Source: Tahibacter aquaticus (lineage in GTDB: Bacteria; Pseudomonadota; Gammaproteobacteria; Xanthomonadales; Rhodanobacteraceae). From it: 64,000 bases of DNA. Shown here one piece after another: positions 42,326-50,404 of this stretch. The stretch spans positions 62,001 to 126,000 of the forward strand of contig NZ_SNZH01000006.1 in NCBI RefSeq assembly GCF_004363655.1, written 5' to 3'. The position numbers and the translations under genes are program-made. Each line of letters starts with the position of its first letter. Position 1 is the first letter of the stretch. Under the pieces are notes generated by a model. The model was given only the letters and a program-made list of their open reading frames with translations, searched no databases and was not told the origin of the DNA.

Positions 42326-44713
42326 TTACTCGAAGCCGTTGTCGAAGATGCCGTCTGCCACCGCGCGGCAGGCCGTGCCACCGGCTTCGACGCGGATGTT
42401 GTCCAGCGACCAGCCTTCGCGCACTTCGCTGGAATCGCTGGTCAGGCGGAAGCGCAGCTTCACCGCGCCCTGGTTCGCCGCCGCAGGCAGGGCGATGCGC
42501 TGGTTCTGCCAGGTGCTGCCGCCGTCGCAGCGATACAGCTCGGCCCAGCTCGGCGTGCCGGCGCTGGCATTGGTGCTGATTTCCACAATGCCGAAATCGT
42601 AGGTGGCCTCGGTCACGCACTTGTGATCGAAGCTCAGCACGGCGTCGTCGTAGCCGGTGAAGTTCAGCAGTGGCGAGGTCAGGCTGAGGTTGATGTTGTT
42701 GGCGTAATTGCCGGCGGGGCTGTCGGTCCAGACCTTGGTGGCGTTGCCGGCGACGTTGTTGGCCACGCCCCAGGGCGATTGCGCAGTCCAGCCCGGATTG
42801 GCGCCTTCGGCGTTGTCGCTGAACACGGTGCAGTTCGGCGCCAGCTGGAAGTTGCGCACGATATCGCTGCCGCCGCTCAGGGCAAGGCCGGCGATGCGCT
42901 CGGTGATATGCCCCGGCGCGCTGACTTCCACATCGACCGTGCCGGCGCGCAGGCGCTTGCTGTAGGCGCCGGCCGCATCGGCCTGTACGGTGGCTGTGCC
43001 GAGCTTGATACTGGCCGCCAGCGGCACGCTGCTTTGTGCATCGGTGACCGTGCCGTGCAGCGTGGCGATTTCATTCGCCTGGGCGACTTCGACGAATACC
43101 GCATTGGGCGGACCGGCCGCGCCGTTCAGGTCGACGCCCTGCACGTAGACCAGGTGCTTGCCGCTGGCCATACCGGTCGTGGCGATATCGGCGCGCACGG
43201 CTTCGCTGCCGCTGTTGAAGCTGCCGTCGCTGGCGGTCATGGCTTGCGACACCACGCCCGGCTCCCAGGGCAGGGCGTCGATGTAGACACGCGCCGAGGC
43301 CACGTTCTGCGTGGTCGGCACCGGCGGCGCGCCGCTCTGCGGCTGCGGCGTGAGGTTCAGGCGCGAATCGTCGACGCGGCCCTCGATGCGAACCGTGTCG
43401 CCGGCGACGACCAGGTCGGGCGTGGCCGTGAGTTGCAGCGCGTCGGGCCCGAACGGCAGTTTGTACGGCGCCGACAAGGTGCGCGAGGCGTAGCGCAGCG
43501 CCGCGACGTTGAGGGGATAGGTGCTGGCCTCGAAACTACCGCAGTTTTCGAAGAAGGCGGTGCCCAGTTCGATCGTATAGGCTGGCACGCCCAGCGGGCC
43601 GTAGGCGCTGTCGTCGGTGGTGCCGCTGGTCGGGTACAGGCCTACCGACTGCTGCGGGTCGTAGTTGTTGAACCAGGCGATGCGCCGGCCGAGGATTTCC
43701 AGCGCGGCCGCGTTCGGTGCCAGCGTGGTGGTGTCGCCCCAGGGCCACAGCACCAGCTGCGAGAAACTGTGGATGTCCAGGAACAGGCCCTGGGTGGTGT
43801 CGGGCGCCGGCGTGGTCAGGTCGTCCGGGCGCAGGTCGGGAAATATACTTTGCACATAGTTTACGACCGCCTGGGTTTCCGGCTCGGACGCCGACGTCGC
43901 GCCGCGGTAGGTTTCGTCGCATTGCGAGCTGCTGGCGCCGGGGCCTCCCCAGTGGAACGGGTAGTTGCGGTTGAGGTCGGCGCCGCGGGAGTTGCTGGTG
44001 GTGCCGCAATAGGCGGTGTTGACGTTCTTGCGCCAGGACAGGCCGGTTTCGGCTTTCTTGCGCCCGTCCGGGTTGGACTGCAGCAGCAGGTGGAATTCGT
44101 TGTGGTCGAGCAGCCAGGTGGCTTCCGCGTCGGTGCCGTAGTTGTTGACCAGCCATTCGGCGAAGCGCGTATTGAGTTCGGCCGTGGTGTATTCGCGCGC
44201 GTGGATCGCCGTCATCGCGAATAGCTTGGGCTTGGGCCCGGGAATGGCCGAATTGGTCAGCTTCAGCACGACCAGGTCGTATCCCGGGTTGCCGCCGGCG
44301 GTGACCTTTTCCCAGGTGTCGCCGATGTCGATCTTGCTGGCGAGGTTGGGCCGCGCGGCGATCAGCGCGTCCATGCTGGCCTGGGTTTCTTCCACCGTGC
44401 GATAGCAGGCAAAGCCGGGAATGCTGCGCAGGGAATTGCCGGAGGTCTGCGCCTGTACGGCCTGGGTCGCTGCCAGTTCGACGGTCGCGTCCACATGCTG
44501 GTCCTTGAGCCAGCTCATCTGCGTGGCGTCGGCCTCGACCATCACCACGCCCTTGTGCCGGTCCACGCGCATATGGCCGAACTTCTCGCTCATGCGCGCA
44601 ATCAGCGCCGCATCGCGCGTATGCACCGAAACCACCTGCAGCGTGTCGCCGGCGGCGTATGCCGCGGTGCTGGCCAGGGCCAGCAGGATGCTTGTCACTA
44701 TCGTCTTGCGCAT
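42326..44713 (-). CDS. Secreted M14 zinc carboxypeptidase, copy 1
   Basis: 795 residues with a signal peptide (LLALASTAAYAA) and GAGGG ribosome-binding site. A propeptide-like part of about 90 residues comes first. The peptidase M14 domain carries the zinc motif HARE (His about 171, Glu about 174), LLLQSNPDGRKK, DLNRNYPFHWGG, a third His in DIHSFSQ, and the catalytic Glu in YTIELGTAFFENC. A beta domain with carboxypeptidase-regulatory-like repeats (TLHGTVTDAQSS) and a final jelly-roll-like domain follow. The protein ends DGIFDNGFE. It removes C-terminal residues from peptides outside the cell. Its neighbour at 44967 is a close copy with the same domain order, showing a recent tandem duplication. 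Confidence 0.93.
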   Translation of the reverse strand: MRKTIVTSILLALASTAAYAAGDTLQVVSVHTRDAALIARMSEKFGHMRVDRHKGVVMVEADATQMSWLKDQHVDATVELAATQAVQAQTSGNSLRSIPGFACYRTVEETQASMDALIAARPNLASKIDIGDTWEKVTAGGNPGYDLVVLKLTNSAIPGPKPKLFAMTAIHAREYTTAELNTRFAEWLVNNYGTDAEATWLLDHNEFHLLLQSNPDGRKKAETGLSWRKNVNTAYCGTTSNSRGADLNRNYPFHWGGPGASSSQCDETYRGATSASEPETQAVVNYVQSIFPDLRPDDLTTPAPDTTQGLFLDIHSFSQLVLWPWGDTTTLAPNAAALEILGRRIAWFNNYDPQQSVGLYPTSGTTDDSAYGPLGVPAYTIELGTAFFENCGSFEASTYPLNVAALRYASRTLSAPYKLPFGPDALQLTATPDLVVAGDTVRIEGRVDDSRLNLTPQPQSGAPPVPTTQNVASARVYIDALPWEPGVVSQAMTASDGSFNSGSEAVRADIATTGMASGKHLVYVQGVDLNGAAGPPNAVFVEVAQANEIATLHGTVTDAQSSVPLAASIKLGTATVQADAAGAYSKRLRAGTVDVEVSAPGHITERIAGLALSGGSDIVRNFQLAPNCTVFSDNAEGANPGWTAQSPWGVANNVAGNATKVWTDSPAGNYANNINLSLTSPLLNFTGYDDAVLSFDHKCVTEATYDFGIVEISTNASAGTPSWAELYRCDGGSTWQNQRIALPAAANQGAVKLRFRLTSDSSEVREGWSLDNIRVEAGGTACRAVADGIFDNGFE

Positions 44714-44918
44714 TGCTTTTCCCTCACCCGGAAGCTGTGGAGCGTAGAAGCTGTGCGGCTGCCGTGCGCGTTTACGGGCCGCAAAAAAATGTGACGAGTT
44801 TCACGAGTTTTCACTTGCTGTTTTTTGCACGGCTGTAGCCGGAGCGCGCCATCCTGCGTCTGCCCTAGCGCTGCGGCAGGCGGCAGGGCGGACGGCGGAG
44901 TACGGCCTGCGGCACGGG

Positions 44919-44942
44919 GCGCCGCACGACTCCGTGCGGCGC
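44919..44942. terminator. Hairpin between the two M14 genes
   Basis: Arms GCGCCGCACG and CGTGCGGCGC pair perfectly with a four-base loop, 24 bases downstream of the stop codon of M14 copy 2. There is no T-run. Confidence 0.55.
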
Positions 44943-44966
44943 TTGTCCTGCGTGAACCGTGACGAC

Positions 44967-47357
44967 TTATTCGAAGTCGTCGGCAAAAATGCCGTCGCCG
45001 CTGGCGCGGCAGGCCGCGCCGCCCGCTTCCAGCCGGATAGTGTCGATCGACCAGCCTTCGCGCGCGCTGCCGCTGTCGCTGGTCAGGCGGAAGCGCAGTT
45101 TGAGCGCCGGCTGGTTGTTGGCGCCGGCAGGCAGGGCGATATGCTGGGTCTGCCAGCTGGGCAGGTTGCTGCAGCGGTAGATTTCGCTCCAGCTCGGCGT
45201 GGCTGCGCCGGGATTTGTGCTGAATTCCACAATGCCGAAATCGTAGCCAGCCTCGGTCAGGCATTTGTGGCTGAAGCTCAGCACCGCGTCTTCGTAGCCG
45301 CTCAGGTTCAGCGTGGGCGAGGTCAGGCTGGTATTGACGTTGTTGGCGTAGTTGCCGGCAGGGCTGTCGGTCCAGACCTTGGTGGCGTTGCCGGCGACGT
45401 TGTTCGCAACACCCCAGGGCGACTGCGCAGTCCAGCCGGGGTTGGCGCCTTCGACATCGTCGCTGAATACGCTGCAATTGGGTGAGAGGGAAAAGTCGCG
45501 CACCGTCTCGCTGCCGCCGGCGAGGTTCAGCCCGCTGACGCGCTCGGTCATGTAGCCGGGCGCGCTGGCCTGTATGTCGACGCTGCCGCCGCGCAGGCGC
45601 TTGGCGTAGTTGCCCGCCGCATCGGACTGCACGCTGGCGCTGCCGATCTTCAGCGTCGCCGCCAGTGGCGCAGCGCTCTGGCTGTCGCGCACCGTGCCGC
45701 GCAGGCGGGCGATCTCCGCCGCCGGCGCCACCTCGACGAATACCGCGTTCGGCGCGCCGGCGGCGCTGCCGCTGTCGACGCCCTGTACGTAGACCAGATG
45801 GCGTCCGTTGGAAAGTCCGCCGGTGGACAAATCCAGTTGTACCGCCTCGCTGCCGCTGTTGAACGCACCGTCGCTGGCGGCCATGGCCTCGCCGGCAGTG
45901 CCGCTGCTCCAGGGCAGACTGTCGACATAGGCCCTGGCCGAGGCGATGGTCTGCGTCGCTGGCACCGGCGGTGCGCCGCTCTGCGGCTGCGGCGTGAGGT
46001 TCAGGCGCGAATCGTCGACGCGGGCCTCGATGCGCACGTTTTCGCCGATGGCGACCAGGTCGGGCGTGGCAGAAATCTGCGTGGTATCCGGGCCGAACGG
46101 CAGTTTGTACGGCGCCTGCAGAATGCGCGCGCCGTAGCGCAGCGCGGCGATGTTGACCGGATAGGTGCTGGCCTCGAAGCTGGCACAGTTCTCGAAGAAG
46201 GCCGTGCCCAGCTCGATGCTGAGGCCCGGCACGCCGAGCTGGCCGTAGGCCGTGTCGGCGGTGGTGCCGGTCGTGGGATACAGGCCGATGATCTGCATCG
46301 GCCGGTAGCCGTTGAACCAGGCCATGCGCCGGCCGATCATCTCCATGCCGGGGCCGTTCGGCGCGACCGCCGTGGTGTCGCCCCAGGCCCACAGCACCAG
46401 CTGCGAGAAACTGTGGATATCCATGAACAGGCCCTGGGTGGTATCCGGCGCCGGCGTGGTGGTGTCGTCCGGGCGCAGGTCCGGAAATATACTTTGCACA
46501 TAGTTCACGACGGACTGGGTTTCCGGTTCGGAACCGGCGCTGGGGCCGCGATAGGTTTCGTCGCAGGGGGCGGCGCTGGAGCCGCCCGCGCCCCAGTGGA
46601 ACGGGTAGTTGCGGTTCAGATCGGCGCCGCGGCTGTTGCTGGTGGCGCCGCAGTAGCTGGTGTTGACGTTCTTGCGCCAGGACAGGCCGGTTTCGGCCTG
46701 CTTGCGTCCGTCCGGATTGGACTGCAGCAGCAGGTGGAATTCGTTATTGTCCAGCAGCCAGGTGGCTTCGGCATCGGTGCCGTAGTTGTTGACCAGCCAT
46801 TCGGCGAAGCGGGTGTTGAGTTCGGCCGTGGTGTACTCGCGGGCATGGATCGCCGTCATCAGGAACATCTTGGGCTTGGGGCCGGGGATGGCATTGTTGG
46901 TCAGCTTGAGCACCGTCAGGTCGTAGCCTGGGTTGCCGCCAGCGGTGACCTTGTCCCACGTATCGCCGATGTCGATCTGGCTGGCCAGCTCCGGATGGGC
47001 GGCGACCAGGGCGTTCACTGTCGCCTGGGTTTCTTCCACCGTGCGATAGCAGGCGAAGCCGGGAATGCTCTTGAGCGAGCGTCCGCTGCTTTGTGCCTGC
47101 AGCAGCTCGGTCGCGACTTTCTCCGGGCGCAGCACGGCGCCTTGCGCCTGCAGCCAGGTGCGCTGGGCCGCATCGGCTTCGACCGTGACCTGGCCCTTGT
47201 CCGTATCGACGTGCAGATGGCCGAATTTTTCGCCCATGCGGGCGATCAGTGCCGGATCGCGCGTCTGCACGCTGAGCACCTGTATCTCGCTGTCGGCGGC
47301 CTGCAGCGGAGCGGCAAGGGCGGCCAGCAAGGCACAGACTAGGATTCGCAACGGCAT
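44967..47357 (-). CDS. Secreted M14 zinc carboxypeptidase, copy 2
   Basis: 796 residues from the ATG at 47357 (MPLRILVCALLAALAAPLQA is the signal peptide); the frame extends 16 codons upstream. The M14 domain has the same motifs as copy 1: HARE zinc site, LLLQSNPDGRKQ, DLNRNYPFHWGA, DIHSFSQ and IELGTAFFENC. The C-terminal domains (ending in the block SAREGWSIDTIRLEAGG) are also parallel, and the chain ends DGIFADDFE. The two copies are near identical over long blocks but differ in the propeptide, so the substrates may differ. The gene is upstream of copy 1 on the same strand with 253 bases between them. The region upstream carries the promoter and, further on, a fold-back repeat. Confidence 0.93.
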   Translation of the reverse strand: MPLRILVCALLAALAAPLQAADSEIQVLSVQTRDPALIARMGEKFGHLHVDTDKGQVTVEADAAQRTWLQAQGAVLRPEKVATELLQAQSSGRSLKSIPGFACYRTVEETQATVNALVAAHPELASQIDIGDTWDKVTAGGNPGYDLTVLKLTNNAIPGPKPKMFLMTAIHAREYTTAELNTRFAEWLVNNYGTDAEATWLLDNNEFHLLLQSNPDGRKQAETGLSWRKNVNTSYCGATSNSRGADLNRNYPFHWGAGGSSAAPCDETYRGPSAGSEPETQSVVNYVQSIFPDLRPDDTTTPAPDTTQGLFMDIHSFSQLVLWAWGDTTAVAPNGPGMEMIGRRMAWFNGYRPMQIIGLYPTTGTTADTAYGQLGVPGLSIELGTAFFENCASFEASTYPVNIAALRYGARILQAPYKLPFGPDTTQISATPDLVAIGENVRIEARVDDSRLNLTPQPQSGAPPVPATQTIASARAYVDSLPWSSGTAGEAMAASDGAFNSGSEAVQLDLSTGGLSNGRHLVYVQGVDSGSAAGAPNAVFVEVAPAAEIARLRGTVRDSQSAAPLAATLKIGSASVQSDAAGNYAKRLRGGSVDIQASAPGYMTERVSGLNLAGGSETVRDFSLSPNCSVFSDDVEGANPGWTAQSPWGVANNVAGNATKVWTDSPAGNYANNVNTSLTSPTLNLSGYEDAVLSFSHKCLTEAGYDFGIVEFSTNPGAATPSWSEIYRCSNLPSWQTQHIALPAGANNQPALKLRFRLTSDSGSAREGWSIDTIRLEAGGAACRASGDGIFADDFE

Positions 47358-47699
47358 GGTCGGACTCGCATAGTGAGCGCAGGCGGCTGGGCGGATTCGC
47401 AGCATGCTGCCGGCCTGCGGCGGCGGCGCGTCATAGTAGGGTAGGCAACGGCGCGGCGTGAGCGGTGGCAGCGACCGTTATGTAGCGATCGGGCTTTTGC
47501 GTGCGGTTGGTTGGAGCAAGGTGCGGGTTTTGTACAGTGGTGGGATAAACCGTTGCGCGGCCGAGGGTGTTGCGGCGCAATTCGCTGTGCTCATCGGCGC
47601 CCTACGTGAAACGTCGCGGCGCCCGGCCTGCCTTCGTAGGGTGCCGATGAGCGCAGCGAATTGCACCGCAAGGTGCCTCCCACTGGTGGCCAGGCCGCA
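47358..47699. other. Intergenic region with promoter side of M14 copy 2 and repeat
   Basis: This stretch lies between the start of M14 copy 2 and the end of the diguanylate cyclase gene, both on the minus strand. It holds the 98-base fold-back element described separately. I see no gene and no clear promoter boxes. Confidence 0.5.
47572..47669. repeat. 98-base fold-back element with 35-base inverted repeats
   Basis: The left arm at 47572-47606 (starting GCGGCGCAATTCGCTG) and the right arm at 47635-47669 (starting CGTAGGGTGCCGATGAG) are reverse complements with three mismatches. The 28-base centre contains no gene. It lies 30 bases after the cyclase stop codon and could act as its transcript end. 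The right-arm type is typical of dispersed intergenic repeats in proteobacteria. Confidence 0.8.
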
Positions 47700-49526
47700 T
47701 CAGGCCGCGACCGGTCCCTGCACCACGCGATTGCGGCCGCCGCGCTTGGCTTCGTACAGGGCGTCGTCGGCGCGGCGCAGCAGGGTTTCGGCAGCAATCT
47801 GTGCCTCGCTGCCGGCGCTGGCCACGCCGATGCTTACGGTCAGGTGCAACTGGCGTCCACCTTCCAGCGCGAAGCGGTGCGCTGCCACCCGCTGGCGCAG
47901 CATCTCTGCGCTGCGGCGCGCGCCGAGTTCGTCGGTACCCGGCATCAGCACGACGAATTCCTCGCCGCCGAAGCGGGCGACCAGGGCGTGCTCGCCGGCA
48001 CATTGCTGCAGGCTGGTGGCAATGCAGCGCAGGCAGTCGTCGCCGGTCAGATGGCCGTGTTCGTCGTTGACGCGCTTGAAGTGGTCCAGGTCGGCGATCA
48101 GCAGCGAGAACGGTCGCGCATCGGCGCGGCACTGTGCCAGCAGCGGCGCGAAATGCTGATCGAAATGGCGCCGGTTGAACACGCCCGTAAGGCCGTCGCG
48201 GGCACTGTGCTCGCGCAGGCGCACATGCGCCTCGCTCAGTTGCTGCAGGGCGGTCGACAGTTCGCTGGTGCGTGCTTCCACGCGCTGTTCCAGCTGTTCG
48301 TTGGCTTCCCGGGCGATGCGCTCGTTCTCGCTGCGCAAAGCGGCCCAGCGGTAGGCCAGGGCGAAGGACAGGAAGATCATTTCCGCAGCCGAACCGATCT
48401 GCATGCCGTATTCGGTGGCGAAACTCTTGCCCAGCATGCCGAAGGAAACCAGCGCATACACCAGGGTGCCGGCCAGCAGCATGGCCCAGGCCAGCAGAAA
48501 CAGCAGCGCCGGGCGGAAGCCGCGCCGCGCCACCACGATGGCCACGGCAATCACGGCGCCGACGCCGGGAAAGACCATGCCGGTGCCGATCAGTACCGCC
48601 ACGCGGTAGTCCAGCCAGGGGCTGGCCGCAAGCATCAGTGCATGGAAGGCGATCATGCCCAGCAGCACGCGGTTGCCCCAGGGCAGGCGCCGCGGCAGTT
48701 CGAGGAAGTCGCGGGCGAACAGATGCATGGCCAGCATCGCCAGGGCCATCGACATGGGTACGGCGGCATTTGCCAGCCAGGTCGAATTCGGCCAGAAATA
48801 CTCGAAGGCAAAGCCGTTGAGGCAGAACAGCACCAGGCCGAAGCCGAGTACGTGCAGGCTGTAGAGGAAATGCGAGCGGTCGCGCAGCGAAACGAACAGA
48901 ATCAAATTGTAGAAAAGTAGCGCAAGCAGGATGCCGTAGTAGATGCCCATGCCCAGCTGCGCGTCGCGCGCCAGCTCGATGAAGGCGGTGGGCGTGTACA
49001 GCGCCAGCGGCACCTGCATCGAGCTTTGGCTCTGCACGCGCAGCAGCAGGTCGAGCGGCTGGCCGGGCGGCATCTGCAGCCAGAAATTCGGGTGGCGGTA
49101 GCTGACCGCGCGCTGGCTGAAGGGATGGTAGTCGCCGGACTGGAAGTGCTCGATGCGGCCATCCGCATGACGCAGGTAAAGATCGACCTGGTCGAGCAGG
49201 GCGTATTCAAGCACCAGCAGCCAGCGCATGTCGGCGCTGCCGGCGTTGGCGACGCGGGCATGGAACCAGTAGGCGCCGTCGACGAAGCCGAAGGTGGCGT
49301 TGTCCGCAGGCACCGGCTTGAACGCGGCGTCATCGGCACGGCCGAACATCTGCGCGGCATCAGCCTGGCCGCTGGCGTCGACGGCATAGGTGGTGACACT
49401 GCCCAGTGTGGCGCGGCTCTGGCCGGGCGAGAGGTCGAGTACCGGTGCGGCCAGGGCACAGGCACTGGCCAGCAGCAACGCCGCCTGCAGGCCTAAACGG
49501 CAGAACCAGCTGCTTCGCTGTGCCAC
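47700..49526 (-). CDS. 7TM-DISM diguanylate cyclase
   Basis: About 608 residues from a GTG at 49526, preceded by GGGAGG and leading into a signal peptide (LLLASACALA); the frame is open 38 codons upstream. The N-terminal periplasmic part is a 7TMR-DISM extracellular domain (GAYWFHARVANAG, YWFHA and PLALYTPTAF), likely binding a ligand such as a sugar. About seven membrane helices follow (residues of about 180-390), then a coiled coil, then a GGDEF domain with DHFKRVNDEHGH and RFGGEEF. The active site is intact, so it should make cyclic di-GMP. The usual inhibitory RxxD motif five residues before GGEEF reads AGEH here and is absent, so product inhibition is probably lost. It is divergent from the his operon. 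Confidence 0.92.
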   Translation of the reverse strand: MAQRSSWFCRLGLQAALLLASACALAAPVLDLSPGQSRATLGSVTTYAVDASGQADAAQMFGRADDAAFKPVPADNATFGFVDGAYWFHARVANAGSADMRWLLVLEYALLDQVDLYLRHADGRIEHFQSGDYHPFSQRAVSYRHPNFWLQMPPGQPLDLLLRVQSQSSMQVPLALYTPTAFIELARDAQLGMGIYYGILLALLFYNLILFVSLRDRSHFLYSLHVLGFGLVLFCLNGFAFEYFWPNSTWLANAAVPMSMALAMLAMHLFARDFLELPRRLPWGNRVLLGMIAFHALMLAASPWLDYRVAVLIGTGMVFPGVGAVIAVAIVVARRGFRPALLFLLAWAMLLAGTLVYALVSFGMLGKSFATEYGMQIGSAAEMIFLSFALAYRWAALRSENERIAREANEQLEQRVEARTSELSTALQQLSEAHVRLREHSARDGLTGVFNRRHFDQHFAPLLAQCRADARPFSLLIADLDHFKRVNDEHGHLTGDDCLRCIATSLQQCAGEHALVARFGGEEFVVLMPGTDELGARRSAEMLRQRVAAHRFALEGGRQLHLTVSIGVASAGSEAQIAAETLLRRADDALYEAKRGGRNRVVQGPVAA

Positions 49527-49880
49527 GCCACGCCTCCCGGTTATGGATTCAGCGCACTCGCTACAGACCACCCCGAATTTGCAGGATTCGCGCCGTATCT
49601 GTCTGTCAGCAACAGAGTTAACGGGCATCGGTGCCTCCACAGATCAGCGCCGTTGCCGCGGCGGGGCGAGGCTTTGCGCCTTCGCTGTATGGAGTTGGCG
49701 TGCTGGGTAGTACTCGGTTCGCCGACGCGGATTTGCCAAGTCATTGATTAGCTTGGATACCCGACGCTTGCCGGGCGCGCTGCAGTGCAGCGCGGGCGTC
49801 GCATTTGCCGGCTGTGCTGGGTGTAAGCACGACCTGCAACATTTTGTAACGTGACCGTCACGGCCCTGGGACCGGCGGGG

Positions 49881-49910
49881 TTTACAGCCGCCGCCCACCT
49901 GCGCTAGATT
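49881..49910 (+). promoter_or_regulatory. Sigma-70 promoter of the yerC-his operon
   Basis: A -35 box TTTACA at 49881-49886 and a -10 box TAGATT at 49905-49910 are separated by 18 bases. Transcription would start near 49917, leaving a leader of about 29 bases. Confidence 0.6.
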
Positions 49911-49918
49911 CGCGTCAC

Positions 49919-49938
49919 TGTACTAACGCGTTATTACA
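49919..49938. promoter_or_regulatory. TrpR-like operator palindrome
   Basis: TGTACTAACG-CGTTATTACA is a 20-base palindrome with one mismatched pair, placed just past the predicted transcription start and 8 bases before the start codon of the TrpR/YerC-family gene. The outer part (TGTACTA) resembles the E. coli TrpR operator. Binding by the adjacent gene product is an inference. Confidence 0.55.
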
Positions 49939-49945
49939 TTGAGTC

Positions 49946-50404
49946 ATGAAGCGACGCTATCTGGAACCTGAGAACACGCCCGTACCAGCCGAGGAAAGCC
50001 TGTGCCGGGCGCTGCTGTCGCTGGACACCCCGGCGGAAATGATGGCCTTCCTGCGCGACCTGTGTACGCCGGCCGAACTGGAAGCGCTGATCGATCGCTG
50101 GCGCGTCGTGCCGTATCTGCTGGCCGGCTACGCCTATCGCGAAATCCACGACCGCACCTCGGTCAGCGTCACCACCATTGGCCGCGTCGCGCGCTTTCTG
50201 CAGCAGGGCAACGGCGGCTATCTCGCTGTGGTCGCGCACGAAGCGCTGCCGCCGCTGCCCAAGCCGCCGCGCCGGCGCAACGGCCTGCCCAGCCCGGTGC
50301 TGACGGCATTGCCGGCGCTGTCGGGCAAGACGCCAGGCAGCAAGCCGCAGCCCGGCAAACCTGCGGCCAAGCCGCCGAGCAATCGTGGCGGAGACCGCTC
50401 ATGA
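49946..50404 (+). CDS. TrpR/YerC-family regulator, first gene of the his operon
   Basis: 152 residues. The N-terminal 95 residues follow the TrpR/YerC (YecD) helix-turn-helix family: LCRALLSLDTPAEMMAFLRD, LCTPAELEALIDRW and YREIHDRTSVSVTTIGRVAR, the last being the recognition helix. The C-terminal 50 residues are Pro/Lys-rich and look disordered, an addition to the usual length. It overlaps hisG by four bases (ATGA), so it belongs to the his operon. Homologues in Xanthomonas also precede hisG. It probably represses or adjusts the operon, perhaps in response to histidine; the effector is not known. A TrpR-like palindrome lies directly before the gene. Confidence 0.88.
   Translation: MKRRYLEPENTPVPAEESLCRALLSLDTPAEMMAFLRDLCTPAELEALIDRWRVVPYLLAGYAYREIHDRTSVSVTTIGRVARFLQQGNGGYLAVVAHEALPPLPKPPRRRNGLPSPVLTALPALSGKTPGSKPQPGKPAAKPPSNRGGDRS

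Larger units (their letters stand above)
49527..49945. other. Divergent intergenic region, his operon and cyclase promoters
   Basis: It separates the cyclase and the yerC-his operon. The last 70 bases carry a good promoter and a palindrome, listed separately. No leader peptide with a His run and no attenuator hairpin can be seen before the first his-operon gene, because the predicted leader is only about 30 bases long. Confidence 0.6.

Noticed and set aside
40345-42381. 678-codon minus-strand frame opposite hutH
   Set aside because: The ammonia-lyase is unambiguous on the plus strand; no ribosome-binding site or domain on the other.
49911-49945. Histidine leader peptide and attenuator
   Set aside because: The predicted leader is about 30 bases long and has no His codon run or alternative hairpins.
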